From CBDUXP01 sp965371225 [NCBI: uncultured bacterium] (GTDB lineage Bacteria > Abyssobacteria > SURF-5 > CBDUXP01): 10,953 nt of DNA. Shown here in pieces: positions 6,396 through 10,953 of this stretch. Where the stretch lies: positions 1 to 10,953 of the forward strand of contig CBDUXP010000095.1 in assembly GCA_965371225.1 (NCBI GenBank), given 5' to 3'. The notes under the pieces are model-generated. The model was not told where the DNA came from, searched no databases, and worked only from the letters and a program-made list of their open reading frames with translations. Made by a program: the position numbers and the translations under genes. The stretch's first letter is position 1. Each line of letters starts with the position of its first letter.

Positions 6396-6811
6396 AGGGC
6401 GAGGCCGCCTCGCTGGATGTAGCGGCACTTCACCGGCAGCTTCGCCGACGCCAGCACCATGGCCTCTTTCGCCAGCTCCGGGCTGACCCCATCGATCTCA
6501 AACAGCACCCGGCCGCGCTTCACCACGGCCACCCAACCCTCCGGCGGGCCCTTGCCCTTGCCCATGCGGGTTTCTATCGGTTTCTTCGTGTACGGCTTGT
6601 CCGGGAACACGCGTATCCACACTTTGCCCCCGCGCTTGATGCGCCGGGTGAGCGCGATCCGCGCCGCCTCGATCTGGCGCGCGGTGATCCACGCCGTTTC
6701 GATGGATTGCAGGCCGAATTCGCCGAACTGGACGGTGAACCCGCCCTTGGCCGCGCCCCGCATCCGGCCGCGCTGCACTTTGCGGTGCTTGACCCGCTTC
6801 GGCATCAACAT
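6392..6811 (-). CDS. rplP: 50S ribosomal protein L16
   Basis: A 139-residue L16, which contacts the A-site tRNA elbow and helps form the peptidyl-transferase region. It begins [11 protein letters not shown], the standard L16 opening, and this favours the ATG at 6811 over the in-frame ATG two codons later. Other motifs are [11 protein letters not shown] (residues 14-24), [13 protein letters not shown] (41-53), [13 protein letters not shown] (66-78) and RMGKGKG (82-88). Arg82 corresponds to the Arg81 that is hydroxylated in E. coli. A strong Shine-Dalgarno sequence lies 9 bases upstream in the 18-base gap after rpsC. The stop overlaps the rpmC start (ATGA). Confidence 0.98.
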   Translation of the reverse strand: MLMPKRVKHRKVQRGRMRGAAKGGFTVQFGEFGLQSIETAWITARQIEAARIALTRRIKRGGKVWIRVFPDKPYTKKPIETRMGKGKGPPEGWVAVVKRGRVLFEIDGVSPELAKEAMVLASAKLPVKCRYIQRGGLAL

Positions 6812-6820
6812 GGTGGTCGC

Positions 6821-6826
6821 TCTCCT
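6821..6826 (-). promoter_or_regulatory. Shine-Dalgarno site of rplP
   Basis: AGGAGA lies 9 bases before the ATG at 6811, in the 18-base gap after rpsC. It supports that ATG over the in-frame ATG two codons downstream. Confidence 0.75.
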
Positions 6827-6829
6827 GCC

Positions 6830-7498
6830 CTAGCCCGCGGCCGGCCGCATCGAGGGCCGGCGCGGCTCGGCGTCGTCGGACTCCTCGTGGAAGATCCAGA
6901 CTTTCACGCCGATCTTGCCGAAGGTGGTGTTGCTTTCCGAAAAGCCATAGTCAATGTCGGCGCGCAGCGTGTGCAGCGGCACGCGCCCTTCGTGGTGCCA
7001 CTGGGTCCGGGCGATCTCCGAACCGCCGAGGCGCCCGCTGCACCGGATTTTGACGCCGCCGACGCCGAGCCGCATCGCGGTCGTGGCAGCCTTGTTCACG
7101 ACGCGGCGGATCCCCATGCGCCGTTCGAGTTGCGCCGCGACGGCTTCGGACACGAGCTGGGCGTTGGTCTCGGGGCTCTTGACCTCTTGGACGGTGACCA
7201 AGACCTCACGGCCGGTGAGGCGCTCGAGGTCCGCTTTGAGCGCGTCCACTTCCACGCCCTTCCGGCCAATGACGATGCCCGGGCGCGCCGTGTGGACGCA
7301 AACCTTCGTCTTGGTGCCGGAGCGCTCGATCTCGATGGTCGGGATCCCCGCGTGCCGCAGTTTCCGGGTGACATAGGCCCGAATCTGCCGGTCTTCGGCC
7401 AGCAGATCGGCATATTCACGCTTATTGGCGATCCAGCGGCTCAGCCCGGGCTTGGTGATGCCCAGCCGAAAACCGATCGGATTGACTTTTTGGCCCAT
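6830..7498 (-). CDS. rpsC: 30S ribosomal protein S3
   Basis: A 222-residue S3, part of the mRNA entry channel in the 30S head. The N-terminal signature [13 protein letters not shown] (residues 1-13) is present. A type II KH domain has its GxxG loop as GRKG (78-81), and the C-terminal domain carries [11 protein letters not shown] (154-164) and [16 protein letters not shown] (170-185). At the positions studied as the E. coli mRNA helicase triad (Arg131, Arg132, Lys135), this protein aligns without gaps as Arg131, Arg132, Asn135. The C-terminal tail after WIF is short, with acidic then basic residues. AAGGA overlapping the rplV stop lies 8 bases before the ATG. Confidence 0.98.
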   Translation of the reverse strand: MGQKVNPIGFRLGITKPGLSRWIANKREYADLLAEDRQIRAYVTRKLRHAGIPTIEIERSGTKTKVCVHTARPGIVIGRKGVEVDALKADLERLTGREVLVTVQEVKSPETNAQLVSEAVAAQLERRMGIRRVVNKAATTAMRLGVGGVKIRCSGRLGGSEIARTQWHHEGRVPLHTLRADIDYGFSESNTTFGKIGVKVWIFHEESDDAEPRRPSMRPAAG

Positions 7499-7506
7499 AC
7501 CGCCCG

Positions 7507-7511
7507 TCCTT
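7507..7511 (-). promoter_or_regulatory. Shine-Dalgarno site of rpsC overlapping the rplV stop
   Basis: AAGGA lies 8 bases before the rpsC ATG and begins with the two A bases of the rplV TAA stop. Confidence 0.75.
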
Positions 7512-7851
7512 AGCCGACCGAGTCGGCAACCTCGATCGTAATGTGGCAGGTGCGGTGGAGCACCTGGGTCGCGCGCCCGTACGCGCGGGGCCGCCAGCGT
7601 TTGAGCATCGGGCCGCCGTCAATGGTGATCGTCGCCACGCGCAGGCTCTCCGGATCCACCCCCGCATCCCGCTGCTCGGCGTTGGCGACCGCGGAGTGTA
7701 ACACTTTCGCGAGCGGCGTGGCCGCCCGTTTCGGGCTGAGCGTCAGCAGGCGCTGGGCCTCTTCCACGGTCTTGCCGCGAATCTGGTCGGCCACCAGCCG
7801 GGTCTTCCGGGGCGACATCCGAATGCCGCGGGCGCGGGCGCGGGCCATCAT
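7510..7851 (-). CDS. rplV: 50S ribosomal protein L22
   Basis: A 113-residue L22, whose beta-hairpin lines the exit tunnel opposite L4. Family features are [18 protein letters not shown] (residues 10-27), AVANAEQ (54-60) and the hairpin [20 protein letters not shown] (87-106). The reading frame opens with two consecutive ATG codons, 7849-7851 and 7846-7848. The stop of rpsS is only 3 bases before the first and 6 before the second, and no clear Shine-Dalgarno sequence is visible for either. Translation probably depends on ribosomes finishing rpsS. Either methionine could be the true start; they differ by one residue. Confidence 0.96.
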   Translation of the reverse strand: MMARARARGIRMSPRKTRLVADQIRGKTVEEAQRLLTLSPKRAATPLAKVLHSAVANAEQRDAGVDPESLRVATITIDGGPMLKRWRPRAYGRATQVLHRTCHITIEVADSVG

Positions 7852-7854
7852 CGC

Positions 7855-8136
7855 TTAGGCCCGCTTGCCGGCCTTCTCGGAGCCCGCATGGGCCCGAAAG
7901 GTCCGGGTGGGCGCAAATTCGCCCAGCTTGTGGCCCACCATGTTCTCCGTCACGAACACGGGCACGAACTTTTTCCCATTGTGAATCGCCAAGGTCAACC
8001 CCACCATGTCCGGCAGGATGGTGGAGCGCCGCGACCACGTGCGGATCGGGCGTTTGTCCTCGGTCCGCAGCGCCGCATCCACCTTCTTCTGCAGGTGCGC
8101 GTCGACGAAGTGCCCCTTCTTTAATGACCGTGTCAC
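7855..8136 (-). CDS. rpsS: 30S ribosomal protein S19
   Basis: A 93-residue protein matching S19 of the small-subunit head, which contacts 16S rRNA, S13 and the A-site finger bridge. It begins with SLKKGHFVD (residues 4-12) and contains [12 protein letters not shown] (31-42) and the family signature [13 protein letters not shown] (68-80). The start codon is GTG, at 8134-8136. It is chosen because the protein then begins exactly like other S19 proteins and because AAAGGA lies 7 bases upstream. The gene is 15 bases after rplB and only 3 bases before rplV. Confidence 0.98.
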   Translation of the reverse strand: MTRSLKKGHFVDAHLQKKVDAALRTEDKRPIRTWSRRSTILPDMVGLTLAIHNGKKFVPVFVTENMVGHKLGEFAPTRTFRAHAGSEKAGKRA

Positions 8137-8143
8137 CGTCGGG

Positions 8144-8149
8144 TCCTTT
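8144..8149 (-). promoter_or_regulatory. Shine-Dalgarno site fixing the GTG start of rpsS
   Basis: AAAGGA stands 7 bases before the GTG at 8134-8136. Because no ATG fits the S19 N-terminus, this site is what decides the start. A second purine run, AAGGA, lies just upstream, overlapping the rplB TAA stop. Confidence 0.75.
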
Positions 8150-8151
8150 CC

Positions 8152-8988
8152 TTACGACTTCCGCTTGCGGCGGCGCCGGACAATGTACTTGTCCGACGGC
8201 TTGTGTTTCTTGCGCGTTTTGTAGCCCTTGGTGGGCTGGCCCCAGGGGCTCACCGGATGGCGCCCGCCGGACGCTTTCCCTTCCCCGCCGCCGAGGGGAT
8301 GGTCCACCGGGTTCATGGCCACGCCCCGGACTTTCGGTCGGCGGCCAAGCCAGCGGGAACGTCCGGCCTTGCCCAGGGAGATATTCTGGTGGTCGAGATT
8401 GCCGAGTTGGCCGATGGTGGCCATACAGCGGATATGAATCCGCCGAAATTCCCCCGAAGGCAACCGCACTTGCGCGTAGCTGCCCTCCTTCGCCATGAGC
8501 TGCGCCCCGGTGCCGGCGGAGCGCGCGAGCTGCCCCCCCTTGCCGGGCTTCAGCTCCAGGTTGTGTACGAGCGTGCCCAGGGGCACGCGGCTGAGACGGA
8601 CGGCATTGCCCACTGCGATCTCAGCCGTGTCGCCGGACATGACCGTCTGCCCCACCTGCAGCCCGAGGGGGGCGAGCATGTAGCGCTTCTCGCCGTCTGC
8701 GTACGTGACGAGCGCGATTCGCGCCGAGCGGTTCGGGTCGTACTCGATAGTCGTGACCCGACCCGCGATCCCGAGCTTATCGCGCTTGAAATCGATGACG
8801 CGGTACCGGCGCCGGTGGCCGCCGCCACGCCGGCGCATCGTAATGCGCCCAAGGTTGTTTCGACCGGCGCCGCGATGCAACCTCTCGGTCAGCCCCTTAT
8901 GCGGGGTGTCAGTCGTCACCTCTTCGAAGGTGCTCCCGGTCTTGAAGCGCTGTCCGGGAGTGAGGGGACGATACGTTTTGAGGGCCAT
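8152..8988 (-). CDS. rplB: 50S ribosomal protein L2
   Basis: A 278-residue protein with the two-domain layout of L2, one of the largest and most conserved ribosomal proteins, required for subunit association and peptidyl-transferase activity. Visible motifs include GRNNLGRIT (residues 42-50), DFKRDKLGI (67-75), [12 protein letters not shown] (82-93), [15 protein letters not shown] (146-160) and the C-terminal signature [12 protein letters not shown] (220-231) followed by GGGEG. The histidine at 230, equivalent to the functionally essential His229 of E. coli, is kept. The second histidine of the usual HPHGGGEG motif is Leu232 here. The C-terminus is very basic. The start is 10 bases after rplW, with AGGAA overlapping its stop, 7 bases from ATG. 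Confidence 0.98.
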   Translation of the reverse strand: MALKTYRPLTPGQRFKTGSTFEEVTTDTPHKGLTERLHRGAGRNNLGRITMRRRGGGHRRRYRVIDFKRDKLGIAGRVTTIEYDPNRSARIALVTYADGEKRYMLAPLGLQVGQTVMSGDTAEIAVGNAVRLSRVPLGTLVHNLELKPGKGGQLARSAGTGAQLMAKEGSYAQVRLPSGEFRRIHIRCMATIGQLGNLDHQNISLGKAGRSRWLGRRPKVRGVAMNPVDHPLGGGEGKASGGRHPVSPWGQPTKGYKTRKKHKPSDKYIVRRRRKRKS

Positions 8989-8995
8989 GCTGCGA

Positions 8996-9000
8996 TTCCT
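8996..9000 (-). promoter_or_regulatory. Shine-Dalgarno site of rplB overlapping the rplW stop
   Basis: AGGAA lies 7 bases before the rplB ATG; its first two bases are the AG of the rplW TAG stop. Confidence 0.75.
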
Positions 9001-9289
9001 ACACCAGGTCGATGGTGTTGCCCTCGACCAAGGTGACGATGGCCTTCTTCCAGGCCGCGGTCGCCCCAGGCCGCCGGGTACGGAGGCCGCCCTTCCGCTT
9101 GGACGGTACGTTCATGGTGTGCACTTGCTTGACCTTGACGCTGAACAGTTCTTCAATGGCCCGGCGGATCTGCACCTTGTTGGCCTGGCGGTGCACGCGG
9201 AAGGTGTACTTATTGTGCCGCTCAGTCATCCGGGCCGCGTGCTCGGTGATCACCGGCCGCAGGATGATGTCGTGCACGGTGAGGTTCAT
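8999..9289 (-). CDS. rplW: 50S ribosomal protein L23
   Basis: A 96-residue protein of the L23 family, located at the exit of the peptide tunnel, where it serves as a docking point for trigger factor and the signal recognition particle in characterised bacteria. Recognisable parts are LRPVITE (residues 10-16), NKYTFRV (26-32), [20 protein letters not shown] (41-60) and the basic segment around 64-73. The usual TEKS after the proline-valine turn reads TEHA, a mild departure. The start overlaps the rplD stop by four bases (ATGA). The stop TAG contributes to the Shine-Dalgarno sequence of rplB. Confidence 0.97.
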   Translation of the reverse strand: MNLTVHDIILRPVITEHAARMTERHNKYTFRVHRQANKVQIRRAIEELFSVKVKQVHTMNVPSKRKGGLRTRRPGATAAWKKAIVTLVEGNTIDLV

Positions 9290-9909
9290 GCCAGGCCCGC
9301 CTCGATCTTGGCCAGCGCGTCCTTGGTCAGCACGATGGTGCGGTGCGCCACCAAGTCGGTCACGCTGAGCTGACCGATGAAGGTCTGGGTCGCTCCGGGA
9401 ATATTCCGCAGCGACAGGCGGCCATGGTCATCCGGTTCCGCGGTCACCACGATGGTGCGACCCTGCGCGCCCAACTTCTCCAACCATTGCGCCGCCACCT
9501 TCGTCTTCGGCTCGGTCCAGGGCACGTCCGCCACCAACAGGAGGGACCCGTTCGCGGCACGATCCAGCAAGACGGACTTGAGCGCGATCCGGCGCAGCTT
9601 CTTGGGAATCGGCCGGTTCCACGTGCGCGGGTGCGGTCCAAACGTGGTGCCGCCGCCGCGCCACAAGGGGGAGCTGCGGGCGCCAGCCCGGGCGCGGCCG
9701 GTGCCCTTCTGCCGCCAGGGTTTGCGGGTGGAGTAGGCCACCTGCCCGCGTTCCTTGGTGTTCACCGTACCCTGGCGGCGGTTGCGCAGTTGGGCCGTGA
9801 CGACGGCATGCACCGCGCCCTCGTTGACCTCGGTCCCGAAAATGTCGGGATTGAGATCGGCCGATCCTGTGGCCTTGCCCGCCTTGGAAAACGTCTTCAC
9901 GGCGGTCAT
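9286..9909 (-). CDS. rplD: 50S ribosomal protein L4
   Basis: A protein of 207 residues, as expected for L4 (L4/L1e family). L4 binds 23S rRNA, and its long loop forms part of the constriction in the peptide exit tunnel. That loop is recognisable at about residues 57-95, with [14 protein letters not shown] (63-76) and SPLWRGGG (80-87), an Arg/Gly-rich stretch where macrolide-resistance changes occur in other species. The start ATG overlaps the rplC stop (ATGA), and its own stop overlaps the rplW start in the same way. In E. coli L4 represses its own operon; nothing visible here confirms or excludes that. Confidence 0.98.
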   Translation of the reverse strand: MTAVKTFSKAGKATGSADLNPDIFGTEVNEGAVHAVVTAQLRNRRQGTVNTKERGQVAYSTRKPWRQKGTGRARAGARSSPLWRGGGTTFGPHPRTWNRPIPKKLRRIALKSVLLDRAANGSLLLVADVPWTEPKTKVAAQWLEKLGAQGRTIVVTAEPDDHGRLSLRNIPGATQTFIGQLSVTDLVAHRTIVLTKDALAKIEAGLA

Positions 9910-10553
9910 GACGTTCCCGCCTTCGCCTTGGACCCCTTGAGGCTGTGGCGGATCCGGATGAGGCCGCCATTGGGGCCGGGCACGCTGCCGGTCACGAACA
10001 GGAGGTGCTGCTCCGGATCGATCTTGATCACGCGCAGGCCCTGCACGGTCTGGCGGACGTTGCCGTAGTGCCCGGCCATGCGCTTGCCCTTGAAGACTTC
10101 ACCGGGGTACGCGCACTGGCCGATGGCGCCCGGCCGGCGGCGGGCCATGCCCCCGTGGGTCTGCGGCTGACGGCGGAAATTGTAGCGCTTGATGACGCCG
10201 GCAAACCCGCGCCCCTTGGTGGTGCCGATCACGTCCACCACATCCCCGGGCTCGAAGGTGTCCACGCCGACGGTGGCGCCCCGCCCCGCCTCGGGCGCGG
10301 GCATGTCCCGGAATTCGACGACGACCTGCTTGGCGGTGGTGTTCGCGCGTTCCGCATGCCCGACCGCCGCCTTTGTGGGGTGTTTCTTCTCCCCATACCC
10401 CAACTGCACGGCCGCGTAGCCGTCCTGCTCGGGCTCTTTGATGTCGAGCACCACGTTGTCCTCCGCCTGGAGGATCGTGACGGCCACCATGCGGCCGTCC
10501 TCGAGGAACAGCTGCGACATGCCAACCTTAGTGCCCAGTAACCCCGCCGCCAT
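9906..10553 (-). CDS. rplC: 50S ribosomal protein L3
   Basis: A 215-residue protein of normal length for bacterial L3, an early-assembly protein of the large subunit with an extended loop reaching towards the peptidyl-transferase centre. The N-terminus [13 protein letters not shown] (residues 4-16) and the loop region with RRPGAIGQ (139-146), [15 protein letters not shown] (151-165) and VPGPNGG (191-197) are typical. Gln146 aligns with the glutamine that PrmB methylates in E. coli L3. The ATG follows the rpsJ stop by 8 bases, with a purine-rich GGGGA beginning in the TAG stop. The stop codon overlaps the rplD start in an ATGA arrangement, so L3 and L4 are likely translationally coupled. Confidence 0.98.
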   Translation of the reverse strand: MAAGLLGTKVGMSQLFLEDGRMVAVTILQAEDNVVLDIKEPEQDGYAAVQLGYGEKKHPTKAAVGHAERANTTAKQVVVEFRDMPAPEAGRGATVGVDTFEPGDVVDVIGTTKGRGFAGVIKRYNFRRQPQTHGGMARRRPGAIGQCAYPGEVFKGKRMAGHYGNVRQTVQGLRVIKIDPEQHLLFVTGSVPGPNGGLIRIRHSLKGSKAKAGTS

Positions 10554-10561
10554 CCGTCCCC

Positions 10562-10879
10562 CTACATCGTTTGCTTGATTTCGACACTGACACCCGCCGG
10601 CAGGTCGAGCTTCTGGAGCGCGTCCACCGTCTGTGGTGTCGGTTCAATGATGTCCAGCAGCCGCTTGTGCGTCACAAGCTGAAACTGCTCACGGGACTTC
10701 TTATCCACGTGCGGCGAGCGCAGCACGGTATAAAGGTGGCGCTTCGTCGGCAAGGGAATCGGGCCCGACGTCTTCGCCCCGGTGCGGCGGCACGTGTCCA
10801 CGATGGACTGCATCGAGGTATCGAGCACCCGATGGTCGTATGCCTTCAGATGAATGCGGAGCTTGAATCCGTCAGCCAT
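10562..10879 (-). CDS. rpsJ: 30S ribosomal protein S10
   Basis: A protein of 105 residues, the usual length for S10, which sits in the head of the small subunit; in some bacteria it also partners NusB in antitermination. The family loop SGPIPLPTK (residues 38-46) and the KKSREQF motif (60-66) are both present and intact. The ATG start is 10 bases after the tuf stop. It is preceded by AGGA overlapping that stop, 8 bases from the start codon. S10 is the first gene of the classical S10 operon. In Escherichia coli the leader before rpsJ carries the L4 attenuation control, but here there is no room for such a leader, so control of this operon must be arranged differently or lie upstream of tuf. 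Confidence 0.98.
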   Translation of the reverse strand: MADGFKLRIHLKAYDHRVLDTSMQSIVDTCRRTGAKTSGPIPLPTKRHLYTVLRSPHVDKKSREQFQLVTHKRLLDIIEPTPQTVDALQKLDLPAGVSVEIKQTM

Positions 10880-10887
10880 GTGTGCCG

Positions 10888-10891
10888 TCCT
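10888..10891 (-). promoter_or_regulatory. Shine-Dalgarno site of rpsJ inside the tuf stop codon
   Basis: AGGA lies 8 bases before the rpsJ ATG and uses the last two bases of the tuf TAG stop. It supports the rpsJ start and translational linkage of tuf and rpsJ. Confidence 0.75.
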
Positions 10892-10953
10892 ACTCCACCA
10901 CGCTGGCGACGACGCCGGCGCCGACGGTGCGGCCGCCTTCCCGAATGGCGAAC
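10890..10953 (-). CDS. tuf: Elongation factor Tu, 3' end only (partial)
   Basis: Only the last 20 codons and the TAG stop are inside the window. They read [20 protein letters not shown], the near-invariant C-terminus of bacterial EF-Tu domain III. EF-Tu is the GTPase that delivers aminoacyl-tRNA to the ribosomal A site. The gene continues beyond the right edge, so GTPase motifs cannot be checked. Only 10 bases separate its stop from rpsJ, and the rpsJ Shine-Dalgarno sequence overlaps the tuf stop codon. This suggests that tuf and the S10 operon are co-transcribed, as in many bacteria where a str operon (rpsL-rpsG-fusA-tuf) precedes rpsJ. The presence of that upstream operon is inferred and not visible. 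Confidence 0.95.
   Translation of the reverse strand, partial: FAIREGGRTVGAGVVASVVE

Noticed and set aside
6396-6428. An 11-residue upstream extension of rpmC
   Set aside because: It lies inside rplP, is not part of the L29 family, and the ATGA overlap at 6392-6395 gives the standard start.
5083-6486. A 467-codon open frame on the plus strand opposite rplE, rplX, rplN, rpsQ, rpmC and rplP
   Set aside because: It lies antisense to six well-identified ribosomal genes, has low-complexity His/Pro/Ala/Arg content, no recognisable domain, and is expected from GC-rich third positions on the coding strand.
1-10953. A hidden accessory, defence or mobile system among the core genes
   Set aside because: Every stretch longer than 27 bases is occupied by a recognised core gene on one strand; no insertion, repeat array or foreign-looking segment was found.

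Overview
The window is a stretch of core bacterial housekeeping DNA: the S10 and spc ribosomal-protein operons, read entirely from the minus strand. Counting from the right-hand edge (upstream) to the left, the order is tuf (3' end only), rpsJ, rplC, rplD, rplW, rplB, rpsS, rplV, rpsC, rplP, rpmC, rpsQ, rplN, rplX, rplE, rpsN, rpsH, rplF, rplR, rpsE, rplO, secY, adk and map (first 19 codons only). That is 24 genes with no gap above 27 bases and four ATGA start/stop overlaps. There are no tRNA or rRNA genes, mobile elements, CRISPR arrays or repeats that I can see.

The organism is a high-GC bacterium. The gene order, S14 of the zinc-binding four-cysteine type, tuf directly upstream of rpsJ, and secY-adk-map at the distal end are all typically bacterial. 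I cannot name the phylum from the sequence alone. One lineage clue is that rpmD (ribosomal protein L30), usually found between rpsE and rplO, is absent, since only 4 bases separate those two genes.

Region by region: 10890-10953 is the end of EF-Tu, which links the cluster to an upstream str-type operon. The block 5932-10879 is the S10 operon (S10, L3, L4, L23, L2, S19, L22, S3, L16, L29, S17). The block 742-5904 is the spc operon (L14, L24, L5, S14, S8, L6, L18, S5, L15, SecY). The block 1-726 begins the adk-map section, which in other bacteria runs on into infA, rpmJ and the alpha operon. The products build both ribosomal subunits (decoding-site proteins S3, S5, S8, S17, S19; peptidyl-transferase and exit-tunnel proteins L2, L3, L4, L16, L22, L23). 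The same transcript also supplies the translocon pore, adenylate kinase and the enzyme that removes N-terminal methionine.

I did not find an undescribed system here. The points worth a second look are small: the missing L30 gene, residue changes at functionally studied positions in L2 and S3 and in the Adk AMP-binding motif, systematic overlap of stop codons with Shine-Dalgarno sequences, and a short inverted repeat in the largest gap, which falls at the classical S10/spc boundary.
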